NCBI RefSeq assembly: GCF_000227135.1 | Contig: NC_018259.1 | Coordinates: forward strand, 541,140-605,139 | Direction of reading: 5' to 3' | DNA from: Leishmania donovani | Taxonomy: Eukaryota > Euglenozoa > Kinetoplastea > Trypanosomatida > Trypanosomatidae | Length of the DNA stretch: 64,000 nucleotides | In this document: positions 17,542 to 28,665 of the stretch, one piece after another | Layout: every line of letters starts with the position of its first letter | How positions within the stretch are numbered: the stretch's first letter is position 1 | Program-made: the position numbers and the translations under genes | Notes under the pieces: model-generated | Told to the model about the DNA's origin: nothing | Databases searched by the model: none | The model's input: the letters and a program-made list of their open reading frames with translations, nothing else

Positions 17542-18774
17542 TCATCGCGTCTCCTCCGGAAAGAAGATGACGGAGCACCCGCGAGCGTCATCATAATTTT
17601 GCGTGGCGTTGAAGACCGTCAGCATCGACCCAGAGATCCATCCGCGGTGGTGGTCCCCTGCGGGGCTCTCGAGCAGCGGGGAGAGGCGGGTATAGCGGAG
17701 GTTCTCCAGAATCGCTATGCCGCACCGCAGCAGGGAACCGTGACTGTGCTTCCCCGGCGGCATCGCCTGCGGTGCATCGACGGAAGGGCTGTCTATGCCC
17801 AGTAGTACCAAGCGAGGGAAGACGCGATGCAGATAATCCACCGCTTCCGGGTACAGAAACGCGTACGCGTTCGACGGGGACTCAGACGGCATCGCAGTAG
17901 TAGCGCCCTTGGCACCTGCCGCGGCCACATGTGTCGCTGACGCAACGTCCAGCGGAACGAAAACGCGAAGGGGTTCCGTCAACGCCTCCGTGGTGCCTGT
18001 TCTGGTGGCGCTAGTGGTTGTTGAGTGCCGGGTAATAAGCAGCAGGCGCCACACAGGTCGGGAACCGTCCCGAAACGCCGCGGGCAGTTTCACTCGAGCC
18101 TTTTCCAGCACTTCCACCGTGATCGCCAGAGGGGCATCAGGATCCAGCGATTGGTGATGCTCGCGCAGCTCTGTGGTGATATCCAGAACGACGGCATCGC
18201 CGCTGTAGTGCGCGTCGTCGTAGTTGCGGTGAGACAGACTGCGGCAGAAATGATGCGGCCCATCGGCGTGTGTGCCGGCCTGTGAGCTCGTCATGGTCAG
18301 GATGCGATTCGCGACGAAACACGGACCATCTGGAGATCTGGACAAGTTTTCGTACTGCGAGACACGCTGCACCGTCGGGTAACGCTCACGCAGAAATCGA
18401 GCAAACACAACTGATGCCACGGCAGTGACCATGATGCGCAACAGTCGGTGCGCCCACCGTCTCAAGAACCCCTGCTGTGCAACAGAGGTAACGCTCCTTT
18501 TCGTAGCGAATAGCAGCGTCACAAGTGCACCGAAGGCGGCACTGGCGGCTGCTGTGGTAGTGATAGATGGTATGTGAACCAACTGGATGAGGATGTCGCT
18601 GGTGCGCAGCACCTGAAAAGGCGAAAGCGGGGGTACCACGATCTGCATCTCGTCAAGACACATGGTCAGATCAATACCGCCAGCGAGGCTGACAGGCGCG
18701 GATTGCTTTGCCTCCCGTTTCCACTCTCGCACCTTGCGATTTGCCTCATCTAACTCTGTAAACTCCACCGTCAT
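17542..18774 (-). CDS. Membrane-anchored cyclase / kynurenine formamidase-like hydrolase
   Basis: 410 residues from ATG 18774. The core carries SSQAGTHADGPHHF (~163-176), the signature of the cyclase / kynurenine formamidase (KynB) family; H169, D171 and H174/H175 match the usual metal ligands. DAVVLDIT shortly after, LLGIDSPSVD (~335) and AILENL near the C-terminus are further family features. The first histidine of the canonical HxGTHxDxPxH is replaced by Gln. Unlike bacterial KynB (~210 residues), it has an N-terminal extension with two hydrophobic segments (about 71-90 and 110-128), predicting membrane anchoring, and a low-complexity insert around 255-310. The family hydrolyses N-formylkynurenine or related amides; the substrate here is unknown. 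Confidence 0.8.
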   Translation of the reverse strand: MTVEFTELDEANRKVREWKREAKQSAPVSLAGGIDLTMCLDEMQIVVPPLSPFQVLRTSDILIQLVHIPSITTTAAASAAFGALVTLLFATKRSVTSVAQQGFLRRWAHRLLRIMVTAVASVVFARFLRERYPTVQRVSQYENLSRSPDGPCFVANRILTMTSSQAGTHADGPHHFCRSLSHRNYDDAHYSGDAVVLDITTELREHHQSLDPDAPLAITVEVLEKARVKLPAAFRDGSRPVWRLLLITRHSTTTSATRTGTTEALTEPLRVFVPLDVASATHVAAAGAKGATTAMPSESPSNAYAFLYPEAVDYLHRVFPRLVLLGIDSPSVDAPQAMPPGKHSHGSLLRCGIAILENLRYTRLSPLLESPAGDHHRGWISGSMLTVFNATQNYDDARGCSVIFFPEETR

Positions 18775-19449
18775 GTGAGCGGCAACGGTGTAGTCATGGA
18801 GCTAACGTTTGTGTGGAACGGACGTTACACCGAGAGAGTGTACGGAGGAGGGAGAAGCGACATAATGTGGGTGGTATTCAGTTTGCATGCCATCGACTGG
18901 GCAGTTGACGCGGGCGTCAGTGACGGCAAAGTACGCGCGTGCTGGTGGGCAACGCCTCCTCCACACCCAGACACATACCATGGAAAGCGAGGTTGCGAAG
19001 AAAAAAGTGGGAGCCGCAACGTAGAGGACAGCAGCGGAAGAAATGAAGTCTGTATGGGGGAGGGAGACGCAGGTACGGCCATACAAGCAGCACACCTCTC
19101 ACACACCCTCGGCACAACGACACACACACACATACACTTTCCCCTTGCTGCCTCCGGATTGTGAAACGGCGTGTACGCCTCTATGCGACAAGGGTGCGTG
19201 TCTCCAAGAGTTGAGACTGCAAAACACGCAAAAGCCCTTGCGAGTCTGCGAAGAGGGGAGAGAACGAGAGAGAGTGCGCGCGCGTCGGAAGGGCTTGGCA
19301 CTTGCAGGTTCCTGCAAAATCGATATCCTCGAATAAGGCAGCACGTGCAGCGCGCGCACAAAACGGCAAACATACATACGTTAGCGAAATCTACGTCAGA
19401 CATACAGACACCGATATACAACATACTCATAGTATGCGCTCGCAAACCG
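18775..19449. other. Intergenic spacer
   Basis: 675 bp between two - strand genes with a short CA run near 19120. No gene or recognisable element was found. Confidence 0.6.
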
Positions 19450-21522
19450 TCACGGTTTCCGTTCAACATTGCTGTGATGGCGCAGAACAGACAGCGCATT
19501 CGCCACCTTCCCTCGATGGGCGGCGATCTCGATAAGGTCGAGTATGCCCTGCTCCGAGCAGGAAGCACCGACGTCGTGCATTGCCGTCACAACGCGCTCC
19601 GCTGCCTCAAAACTGCAGTGGCGACTCACTCCGAGGACGAGGTTGTAGGTGGAGGAGCCGAGGGCGAGACCCTTTGCATGCGCCCGCTCCACCCAGAACA
19701 GTGCGCTGGACCACTGCCCTGCGTGCACGCACGAGTCGATACACAGCTTCGCCTCCTTTACTGTCATGGCCGCCCGCTGATTGCTGAGATAGATGGCCAT
19801 AGATTTGGCCGCTGTTGCCCACTGTCCCTGGCGGGCGACGTGCGCCGCAATACTCGGTACAACGTTGAAGCACTTGCGCCGCAGCATCACAGAGAGGAAC
19901 TGCGTGGCGAGCCCCCAGGACGCGTGCTGCTCGGTGATGGTGCGCGCCAACACGGTGGCATCGAGCTCGGATTGGAGAGGCATGCGAAGCAGAAGGTGCG
20001 TCAGCACCGTCACTCGCCCACTCGCCAACCGTTTAAGTGTGGCAGACAAAGGCGCTGCGTTCCTTGGAGAAGCTGTGGTGCCCAAATCGTGTTGTGCCAC
20101 GCCGGTGGAGGTCATCTTCACTGCCTCGCCCTCCCTGGCATCCACGCACTCGGTGCACAGCTTCAGCACTGTGTTCATGTTCATAGCCGACGGCCGCAGT
20201 CGGTACAGATGAATGGCCATGCCAGCGACGTCGAGAGGGGCACTGCCAGTGCGCTGTACCCTCTTCTGTGCCAGTACCCATCGCTTGACTACGTCCGCCG
20301 CCGTCGAATCAGTGGCGCCGCTTGTAGTGTCGTCAAGATACCTCCAGGCGAGCTCTTGACCCTTTCTGAAACCGAGGCACTTGAGCAGCACATCTGGCGC
20401 GGACTCCGCGTCCTTTACCAGCATATCTGCCACGTAGGTATCCGCACTCGCCGGGTCGTGCGCGACAACGAGTGGAATGATGACGTGATACAGGTAGTGC
20501 AGCTGCAGCTGCGCCGGCGCGGCCGCAACGCCGGTCTCGCGCAGAAGCGCGGGGGCGGCTAACACGGGGCGCAGCATGCCTTGCGAGGCCACCTGCTGGC
20601 TGCGCTGCGTCTCCATGTAGGCGTGGTAAAGCCTTATGGCTTGCTCGTAGTCGAAGCGTGCTGCGGTGGTGAGGCAACAGGCGCACACCGTCGGGGTCCA
20701 CTGCGACTGGAAAGACTGCAGCACGTGGCACAGTTTCAGGCTGAGCTGCTCGTCATTCCGACAGGCATGAAAGAGCGCCACTAATATTTCGTCCGAGACA
20801 AGCATGTCTTCGCCAAAGCGGAAGTAGTAGATGAGGGCCATGCCCGCGTGAGACGTGTTCAGCAGTGTGCGGATCGCACATTCGACGTTGTGCTGGTTGA
20901 GGTAGCGCGGTTGTTGCCTTGCCTGATCGATGCCGTAGCTGACATGGATGACCGCCTGCCACAACGCCTCCCGCTCCATCTTGCAGAAGAGTGCCTGCAC
21001 CTCGGCGACCGAGTAGCTCGCAATGCGCTCCTTGACATCTTCCTCGGAGGCGGTGGCCAGCGAGGAAACGTGAGGGCGCCCCTTGTGAAGGTTGTAGAGG
21101 CGGTGCGGTACTTGAGGGACTTGGTACACCACAGGGGTTTCACGGAACTGCGTGTGGACACTTTCCTTCACAAGCAGCGGCGCCGAAGCGGACGCGCCGC
21201 TTCTGTCGGCAGCGTCTGGTGCGCTGATCAGGGCTGCCAGCTCAGGGCGAAACCGCGTTTCCACTTGCCTGGCAAAGTTCTGAAAGTAGAGAAGGTTGGC
21301 CTCCTCTGCCTGCAGCTCGAAGCCCTTGAGCAGCAGTGTCGGCGTGCTCCCTTGCTCAGCGCCGGCCGCTGCGGCACGGCGCGCAGCTTCTTGAGAGTCA
21401 TCTGTGAGGATGTTGACTGTTGTGTAGACGCCAGGCTCCACGACATCGGCCCGCTTCGCCCACAGCAGCGCCTTCGTCGAGGCCAGCAAAAAGAGGATGT
21501 CATCTACACCAAAGAAGGGCAT
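19450..21522 (-). CDS. PPR-like helical-repeat protein, probably organellar
   Basis: 690 residues from ATG 21522. The C-terminal ~100 residues read as pentatricopeptide-type helical pairs (AKLCIDSCVHAGQWSSALFWVERAHAKG, then TYNLVLGVSRHCSFEAAERVVTAMHDVG), and similar 30-40 residue units occur in the middle, for example around TVCACCLTTAARFDYEQAIRLYHAYME. Such proteins in trypanosomatids are mostly mitochondrial RNA-binding or mitoribosomal factors. The N-terminus (MPFFGVDDILFLLASTKALLWAKR) is hydrophobic and basic and could be a targeting sequence. The repeats are degenerate, so tetratricopeptide or other helical repeats are alternatives. No catalytic motif is seen. Confidence 0.68.
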   Translation of the reverse strand: MPFFGVDDILFLLASTKALLWAKRADVVEPGVYTTVNILTDDSQEAARRAAAAGAEQGSTPTLLLKGFELQAEEANLLYFQNFARQVETRFRPELAALISAPDAADRSGASASAPLLVKESVHTQFRETPVVYQVPQVPHRLYNLHKGRPHVSSLATASEEDVKERIASYSVAEVQALFCKMEREALWQAVIHVSYGIDQARQQPRYLNQHNVECAIRTLLNTSHAGMALIYYFRFGEDMLVSDEILVALFHACRNDEQLSLKLCHVLQSFQSQWTPTVCACCLTTAARFDYEQAIRLYHAYMETQRSQQVASQGMLRPVLAAPALLRETGVAAAPAQLQLHYLYHVIIPLVVAHDPASADTYVADMLVKDAESAPDVLLKCLGFRKGQELAWRYLDDTTSGATDSTAADVVKRWVLAQKRVQRTGSAPLDVAGMAIHLYRLRPSAMNMNTVLKLCTECVDAREGEAVKMTSTGVAQHDLGTTASPRNAAPLSATLKRLASGRVTVLTHLLLRMPLQSELDATVLARTITEQHASWGLATQFLSVMLRRKCFNVVPSIAAHVARQGQWATAAKSMAIYLSNQRAAMTVKEAKLCIDSCVHAGQWSSALFWVERAHAKGLALGSSTYNLVLGVSRHCSFEAAERVVTAMHDVGASCSEQGILDLIEIAAHRGKVANALSVLRHHSNVERKP

Positions 21523-23410
21523 CGACCTTTTGGATTACTTGGGCGCTCCCTCCGCCAGGCGGTGCCTCATCTTGGTTGCGTGACGGTGCAGAGGCGGAGG
21601 CAAACCCGTGGTCGCTCCCCGCTACCCCGCTCTCTTATCAGTGCACCACGCCACAGATAGTAGGCGTCCGAGGCCAGAGGATGTTGCAAGGTTCACTGGG
21701 TGTGCAAAAAGCTACTCCGACAGAGCAAGACGAGGTGGGAGGACCCTTCCGCATTCTCCGAACGCCGTTCTGCTGCGCCGCCGAAAGGGAATAGACGTGC
21801 AGTGCGGTGGAAAGCACACACACACACGCACAAAACAGCAACAGAGGAGTGACGCCGGCCTCCACCACCCCTCCGTTCAACACAGCACAGAAAAGTAAAG
21901 GCTTCTGCGGTACAGCTACACGTCACTTGCAAGAGGCGTGGCTCGCTTACAAAGGAAGCACGGACAACGACAACAGCGAAACGGCGACACACGCAGGGCG
22001 GAGAAAAAACGACAGAGATACGCATGAAGAAGAATGCGAGCGAGGAAGAGAGGGCGCCCATAACCTCTCGCGCAGCGGACAGCCAGAGTGAAGGCCGTTC
22101 GCACCGGGCTAGCTGACTAGCGGGTCACACTCGCACACTGCCTATAATGCATGCGAGGGCCAAGGGAGGACACGAAGGGCACATGGCCCCATTCTGCCTT
22201 GCCGATAGTCTCTCGAAAAGACTGCAACGGTTTGACGCGTGGGAGAAGACCCGTGGGACGTCTCTGCTTGACACCGCCGACGTTGCGCAGCTGCCAAAGC
22301 CAAAGTGTGTGTTGGCCATCTCTCCACTCTGCCGCCTTTTGTGACTCTTTCGTGGCTGCTTCTCCAGAGGTCTTCCAAACAAAACGAAAACGCTCCCACG
22401 TGCACCTGCACACCCGGCAACGGCTACGACACAGAGAGCGGCAAGGGCGTGCGATACCCGAACACGTTCATGGATGATATACGTGTGTGGGGCGGCGGCC
22501 AAGTGCAAGAAAGCGGTATGGAGAATGATCGAGAGAGCCATGTCACACGCCTAGATAAATAGAGACATGCACATACCAACGCAATAACGGAAACGAGAAA
22601 AAAAAGTAGAGGGTGCTGCTGGTGGAGAAGCCAGTGAACAGTGAAGAGGCCACAGAGACACAAAAAATGTGGCGCCACGAGCCAGAATCGTCCCGAGATC
22701 TAATGTGGCATCCTTCACAAGAAATGCAACGAAATTCCCCTCGTGCACACACGTGCACAGGGTTGACGGCACAGCTGAGACGCCATGAGAAAGGAAAAAA
22801 AAAAAAACAAATTGAAAGACAAAAGCGGTTCACGTGTGTGGGGGCGTGCGTGTGTGTGTGTGTGTGTGTGTGTGAGTGAATAGGTGCAGAAGAGGCGACA
22901 CAAGAGCGAGAGACACGGACTGCTCGGCGAGACGACAGTGAAGCGCAAGCTTTAGGCGAAGAAGCAACGGCAACCGCTACAACGGGAAAAGAGAACGCGA
23001 CAAAGACAACAGCGGTGAAGATGCCGGCACCAAGGCACGCCCAACACAGAAAACACAAGGAGGGCTATAGAACAAAACACTCTAAACTTTCCGGAACAAC
23101 GACAGCCACAAGAACAGCCCATGTACATCTGTACATACACACAGATCTCTATAAAGGCAGCCAATCGCACACACCACGCGAGCCACGAGAATCAAGCACA
23201 CAACCACCGAAGGGGAAAACCCCAATGGAGAATGAGGCGGGTTGTGACAGGTGAAGTGGACGTCCCTGACAGGGATCTTCTCTCCTCGTCGGGACATGCC
23301 ACTCAGCAGGAGAGACGAGCAGATGCGAACGCAAGGAGTGCCCGCACGAACACGTAGACCCACGAACGTGAACCTATACGTACGCTTTCGAAGGTCTTGC
23401 GACCGCTGAC
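21523..23410. other. Intergenic spacer
   Basis: 1.9 kb between - strand genes: purine-rich stretches, a CA run near 21820 and a TG run at about 22850-22874. Open frames here look like random translation of low-complexity sequence. No gene is supported. Confidence 0.65.
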
Positions 23411-26400
23411 TCAGTGCACAACGTGAGGGATCTCGATCATCCGAACAGATCCGATATGCCCACCAAACGTGGCCTGCGGGTAGGACGGACGGGCTGCGTT
23501 CCACTGCGGCACCTCACCAGCGTCTACCTGCTTTCCACGCACATCGTGTACCGTCAGCTTCGCGTGTCCGCTGCTGGAGCTCACTGCGACGCGTAGGTAC
23601 AGTACCTGGCCCGTCATGGACGCCGGTACAATCCACAAGTGAGAGAGGTCATTTGTGCTGCCTTGCTCCCACGCCTCAATCGTGTTGCCAACACCGACGC
23701 CGAGACCGACCCAGTCGCCCGGATCATCGATGCGGATGGCCCACTGCACGTAGCGCGGTGACCGCCGTTTCACATTCGACGTGCCCAAGGTGCTTAGTAG
23801 GTGGTGAAGGGCGAAATCGAAGAGGGAGGTGCCGGTGCTGTTCGGCACAGACACCGCATCCGCGGCAAACTGCGCCGATGAAGCTGACCCCGCGGCAGAT
23901 CGCTTGTGGGAAGAGCTAGACATGCTTCTCACGTACTCTCGCGTCGCCACTGGCCCAGAAAGAGCAGGTCGGGCAGGGGAGCTACAACAGGCGGAACGGC
24001 CATTGCTATGCAGCGGCGACGCATTCGCGCTTCGGCCTGCAGGGCGCGACGGCTTGGCAAGGGAAGCGGCGGCAGCATTGGCACCCGTACCGCTGAAACG
24101 CCAGCGATCTCTGTGTGCAACGTTCACGGCCTCCTCCACGGGCCGGCCATCGTTGTGAAGATTCCAGTTCGGCCGTTTGTACGGCGCGTTGGACAGAGAC
24201 AGGCCCTCCGTACGATATTCCCCGCCTCTGGCTCCCGAGGGGGACAGCTGCGGACTGAGCTCCAGCACTTGCGACATGACGCCCTCTAAGTTCGGCATGA
24301 GACCGGCGCTCATCGGGGGCAACCGCAGCGAGGCACGCGTGAAGCGCGAAGGCAGGTCCGTGGAGGCGCTCAAGCCCTCGGCGATGGTTGCGATTTGCAT
24401 GGAGAAAAGCGGCTTCGACGGATCGGTGCGGAGGTGGTCCGTGGCGGCGCGCAGCAGCTGCACCTTCTCATCTGTGATGAGGATTTCGCGGGCGACGTCC
24501 GTCTGCGCGTAGGCAAACTCCGCCTCACACGCCTCAATGTACTCCTTCTTCTTCGCCTCGAGGGCGTTGATGAGGAGGTTGAACTGGTTGCGGATGGCGT
24601 CCTTTTTGCCTTCGCACAGCTCGCGCACCCGCTGGTGCTGCTCCACCCACCGCTTCGCCGATTGCTGCGCCTCATCCAGCTGGACGGACACCTTTTCCTC
24701 GATTGTGCGGCGCGAGTCAGCGTTGCCGAGCACGTCGGGGATGACGACGAAGTTCGACATGGGAATGCCGTTGCGCGACGCGCACAGGGCGCAGACGAGC
24801 TCCTTCGAGCACGGGTCGAAAAGCTGCAACTCGCGCCTGTGGACAGGGCACTGCGGCTCAGACTGCGGTGAGGCGTACGGCACCCACTGCACATTCAGCG
24901 AAGCGACGGGCACCACGTAGTGTTCTGGGTCTCTAAAGAGAATGGCTGAGTTGCTGAGCATGAAGCAGCTGTTAAAGTTCCGGTTACTCTCGAGCAAGCG
25001 CCGTGCCTCGAGCTCGGTGTCGGCGAACAGCATGTTGCCAGGAGCGGCTTCGTAGAGAATTATTGGCGTGTTCACGACACCCTCGGCCACTTCGTCGGCA
25101 CTCGCGAGGCTGCCAAGCTTTTCGCCATCGCTGTTGCGCAGCCGCAGCTGAGGGTAAAAGTACGGGTTCGGCATCACACCTTTTGTCGCGACGTAGATGG
25201 AGCTGCTGCTGCGCAGGCCGGTAGCGGCAGAGCGGTCTGCCTTGAATGCTCGGATACGACTGATCTTCTGCACCTTACCGTAATACTGCTGAGGGCAGAG
25301 GATCGACAGGAAGTCCTCTGCGATTCGGCCGCGTGAGGCAGAAGTGAGCGCCTCCGGCGTAAAGGCGAGTTCTCTCAGCTGTTCGCCGCCTAGCTCCCCT
25401 GGGATGTCTACGACGTCGTCTTTACCGTCCGCTGCCGCCCGCTGCGATGGCGTGCGGCGTTGCGTGTCGTCCACCGCTGCAGGCGAGGCGCTCACTGGAG
25501 CACCGGGAACGGAATAGGACTGCAGCGAAGCCGAGCTCCTGGACATGTCGCCCACATCGCTGGAGTGCGGCCGGTGGTGATGATGATGTTTGCGTCTCTG
25601 CTTGCGCGACGACTTGCCGTCGTCCAGCTTGTCGTCCCGCGGCGACGCGCGACGGCCCTTGTGCTTCTTTTTCCTTGCCCCTTTGCTACCCTCATCCTGT
25701 GACTGGTGCCTGTTCACGCTCTTCTCGTACTCGACAGGTGCAACTGTACCTACGGCAGACGATGGAGAGCACGGCGACGCTATCGCTGTTGGCGCAGTGC
25801 TGCTGTGCGGCTTCATCACCGTTGGGAGCGCCGTGGCCTCGTCGGGGTCTTCGCGGAGGGACAGCGACGAGGACGAGGAGCCCGACGAGGAGATGCGGCG
25901 CAGCTCCGCTACCGCCGCGCCAGCCCGCGGCGATTCTGGTGGCATCACCGATGGCGCCTCCTCAAACTGGATGTCGGCGGAGTCGTCTAAGTTGTCCTCC
26001 TCCTGGAAGGTGAACTCGTCGCTTTCCGACTTGTGCATCTTGACTTGCACATCGCCTTGGTGTAGCTTGGCAGCCGATGTCTGCTGGTTGCGCCCGGGAG
26101 GCGTGCGATAGGGAGCCTCGACTGCCTTCACGATGGTGCCACCCGGTCGCACCGGCATCGGCTTTGGGAGCTGCTGTTGCGGCCCTGGAAGGGACTTGGG
26201 TCCGACAGAAACGTTCGCGTTCTGCGGAGGGATCAGTGGCGCCGTGGTGCGCAACGTCGGAGCTGTCGGTGTCCCTCCCAGGTTCAAGTCTCCCATTGAC
26301 TTGATCAGCGTGCTTGGCGGAGATTTCGCTGGCAGCGATGGACTAAGGTGGCCAGGTAGCGCCTTGCTCACGGGATGGACGGGCCCTCCAACGGTGGGCG

Positions 26401-27199
26401 GACTCACAAGCACCTTTACACCGTTTGGCAGAATGCGGAACACAGACGCGTTTGTGGGCGACACCGAGCGAGACGGGATCAGAGAAGGGCTCGTCGCTGA
26501 GTGTCTCGCCTCCTCTGGCGACACTGGCCGCGATCCTGGAGGCGGTTGTCCACTAATCAGCTTCGCTCCTGGCGGCAGCATCTTCATTGGGGTCTTCGCA
26601 GCCATCCCCAGTGGGAGCGGAGGCGCGTTATCATGCGACAGCGATGGCGGCGTGCTGCTCAGCGGCGGCGACACCACGTGCATTGTGCCTGGTGGTGGAG
26701 AGCTGTACATGATCTTGAATCCCGGAGGCGGCGCGCCGAGCATAGTTTTCGCGCCTGGTGGTGGCGAACCGACAATGATCTTAGCGCCTGGTGGTGGCTG
26801 CCCCATCATCTTCATTCCGGGGGTTGGTGACTGACTCCCACCAGGAGTTGGGGAGATGGAGCTGGGCCGAGAAAAGCTGGGCGATCCTTCGGTGCCCGTC
26901 ATAACTTTTATGACGGCATTCGGCGGTGGGCCCTTCACGATCTTGGCGCCGGGTGGCAGGACCCCCTTAACGGGCATCCCTGGCGGCATTGGACCTCCGG
27001 GCGCCGGCACCGACTTGGGCCCTACGACCATCCCCTCTGGTAGCGCCACCGACATGCCTGCATGCGTCACAGACATTTCCGGCGTCGCATTGCCGTCCCC
27101 GGACTCCTCGCTGGCTACCGCGCTCGCTGCCTTGCTGCTACGCTTGCGAATTTGCCGGGGATCCATGTGGCTAAAGCTTTTTTTGATCCCCTTGAGCAT
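23411..27199 (-). CDS. TRIM-like protein: proline-rich repeats, B-box-like zinc motif, coiled coil, SPRY-like C-terminus
   Basis: 1262 residues from ATG 27199 (MLKGIKKSF); the frame continues upstream to 27487 only from a GTG and with low-complexity sequence, so the internal ATG is preferred. Residues ~65-180 hold repeats of the type PPPGAKI, formin-like poly-proline. A long charged and serine-rich part follows, with HHHHHRPH. At ~784-806, CPVHRRELQLF-DPCSKELVCALC matches a B-box except that the first Cys after LF is Asp. Residues ~835-915 are strongly helical (EEKVSVQLDEAQQSAKRWVEQHQRV), a likely coiled coil. The last ~115 residues (YVQWAIRIDDPGDWVGLGVG to IEIPHVVH) resemble a SPRY/B30.2 or related beta-sandwich. 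No RING finger is seen, so ubiquitin-ligase activity cannot be claimed. Function unknown. Confidence 0.8.
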   Translation of the reverse strand: MLKGIKKSFSHMDPRQIRKRSSKAASAVASEESGDGNATPEMSVTHAGMSVALPEGMVVGPKSVPAPGGPMPPGMPVKGVLPPGAKIVKGPPPNAVIKVMTGTEGSPSFSRPSSISPTPGGSQSPTPGMKMMGQPPPGAKIIVGSPPPGAKTMLGAPPPGFKIMYSSPPPGTMHVVSPPLSSTPPSLSHDNAPPLPLGMAAKTPMKMLPPGAKLISGQPPPGSRPVSPEEARHSATSPSLIPSRSVSPTNASVFRILPNGVKVLVSPPTVGGPVHPVSKALPGHLSPSLPAKSPPSTLIKSMGDLNLGGTPTAPTLRTTAPLIPPQNANVSVGPKSLPGPQQQLPKPMPVRPGGTIVKAVEAPYRTPPGRNQQTSAAKLHQGDVQVKMHKSESDEFTFQEEDNLDDSADIQFEEAPSVMPPESPRAGAAVAELRRISSSGSSSSSLSLREDPDEATALPTVMKPHSSTAPTAIASPCSPSSAVGTVAPVEYEKSVNRHQSQDEGSKGARKKKHKGRRASPRDDKLDDGKSSRKQRRKHHHHHRPHSSDVGDMSRSSASLQSYSVPGAPVSASPAAVDDTQRRTPSQRAAADGKDDVVDIPGELGGEQLRELAFTPEALTSASRGRIAEDFLSILCPQQYYGKVQKISRIRAFKADRSAATGLRSSSSIYVATKGVMPNPYFYPQLRLRNSDGEKLGSLASADEVAEGVVNTPIILYEAAPGNMLFADTELEARRLLESNRNFNSCFMLSNSAILFRDPEHYVVPVASLNVQWVPYASPQSEPQCPVHRRELQLFDPCSKELVCALCASRNGIPMSNFVVIPDVLGNADSRRTIEEKVSVQLDEAQQSAKRWVEQHQRVRELCEGKKDAIRNQFNLLINALEAKKKEYIEACEAEFAYAQTDVAREILITDEKVQLLRAATDHLRTDPSKPLFSMQIATIAEGLSASTDLPSRFTRASLRLPPMSAGLMPNLEGVMSQVLELSPQLSPSGARGGEYRTEGLSLSNAPYKRPNWNLHNDGRPVEEAVNVAHRDRWRFSGTGANAAAASLAKPSRPAGRSANASPLHSNGRSACCSSPARPALSGPVATREYVRSMSSSSHKRSAAGSASSAQFAADAVSVPNSTGTSLFDFALHHLLSTLGTSNVKRRSPRYVQWAIRIDDPGDWVGLGVGVGNTIEAWEQGSTNDLSHLWIVPASMTGQVLYLRVAVSSSSGHAKLTVHDVRGKQVDAGEVPQWNAARPSYPQATFGGHIGSVRMIEIPHVVH

Positions 27200-28665
27200 G
27201 GCTGCAGCGGATGCGGATAAGACAACAAACGAAGCCAGTGGGCGCCTAGCAGAAGAAAGCCGTACCAACGGCGCCGGCTGTGGTGCGCGAGAGATCGGTG
27301 GCGTGAGGAAGGAGTTGGGGGGGGGAGGGGCGGAATATGCAGTGATGAACGCCGACAAATAGACAACAGCAAGAAAAGGAGAAGGGGGGGACGTAGAAGG
27401 CAAGCGTGTAGCAGATGGCAACCCGAGCGCGGAGAAGAGAAGGGAACCAACACAGTTAGAATAATAGCAAGGGAAGGGCACACACACGCACGCCCGGGCA
27501 CAACGAAAAGAGTAATGCTAAGGCTGAACTGCTGCTCCGTAGCCTTGCCGAAACGAACCGCACCGTCACCACGCCGTTGTCACCCCTGACAGGCACAGGG
27601 ACGGCTAAGCAAACACGAGGGAGAACGACCGAGAGAGAGCGAGACTAAATCAAAAGAAACAGGCACGATGAGCGAGATGGGAGGACGAATACCACAAGGA
27701 AGATATATCGATCTCACGTTGCCTCTTTCAGCTCTGTGGCTCATGTGGGGTGCACCCGCTGCAGCAAGGAGATGAGAAGAACAGCTGCACGGATGAAGAG
27801 AGCACACGTCTGTGCAGGTGAATCTCTCTCTATGTCTTGATGAGTGAGCACCGCCTACTTGTTTTCCTTTGTTTCGTGGGGTGAGGGGTAAGTCTTGCGG
27901 GAACCCACGTTTGCACCACAACAAAAAGAGACACGAATTATGATGCGTTTCCTCCTGCGTTCGCTTGTGCCGCGGTTCACCGGTGGCGACTTGTTGTCGT
28001 TCTCTTTTGTGGTGCAGTGGAGAAGACCGTCGATGGGGAGGGGAGGGAGGGAGGGGGGAGGGGGGGGGGGCGAAGGTGTTTTTTTTTCGTAAGTGCACAA
28101 AGGGGGAGAACGCCACATCGAGTCTGTGAGCTATACGGCAACGCAAGAGAGCACGAGCAACGCCGCCCTTTCTCACGTGCCGATGATTGGGTACCGTAAT
28201 CCCAGCTTTGCGACACGCGATCATAAGAATGAAAGAGTGCGCCAAGAGCGGTGAGACACGAGGGCAGGAAGGGAGTGAGTGGGGGGGGGGGGATGCAGCA
28301 AATATGCCCTGGGCTGCTACGTCACTGCCCCACCTATGCAAGTGGCTCAGTGTCTGTGTTTATTATCGCGCTTGCTTGCAAGTCGACATCTCACGTGGCA
28401 GCCCAACGTCCAGCACGCCTTCCCACGAACAAACGCACCCACACGGACAATACGGAGGTGGCGGAACTCCCAAATAAAACCCTGCACGCCAACCTCTCCC
28501 CCAAATGCCCGAAGGAAGAGCCAACGGACCGCCGTGCCACGGAAAAGAGAGATCGCCATGTCCGTGGAGTAGCGGCGGCCCCGACCCACACAACTTCGCC
28601 AAAGTTTGAGCACACACGCACGTATACATATATGTATGCATACATACCCGCTCGTGCATGTGCGC
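27200..28665. other. Intergenic spacer with G-run
   Basis: 1.5 kb spacer. A G-rich stretch at about 28033-28070, ending in a run of ten or more G, is a pyrimidine tract on the - strand and could serve trans-splicing or form a G-quadruplex on +. A second G-run is near 28280. Longer frames here are of low complexity and were not called. Confidence 0.6.

Noticed and set aside
22125..22541. 138-codon frame on the - strand
   Set aside because: Several overlapping frames of similar length in the same spacer and no coherent domain.
27580..28341. 253-codon open frame on the - strand
   Set aside because: Composition follows low-complexity polypyrimidine sequence (long P/S/H runs) and it lies where 5' UTR and spacer are expected. 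No protein-like domain.
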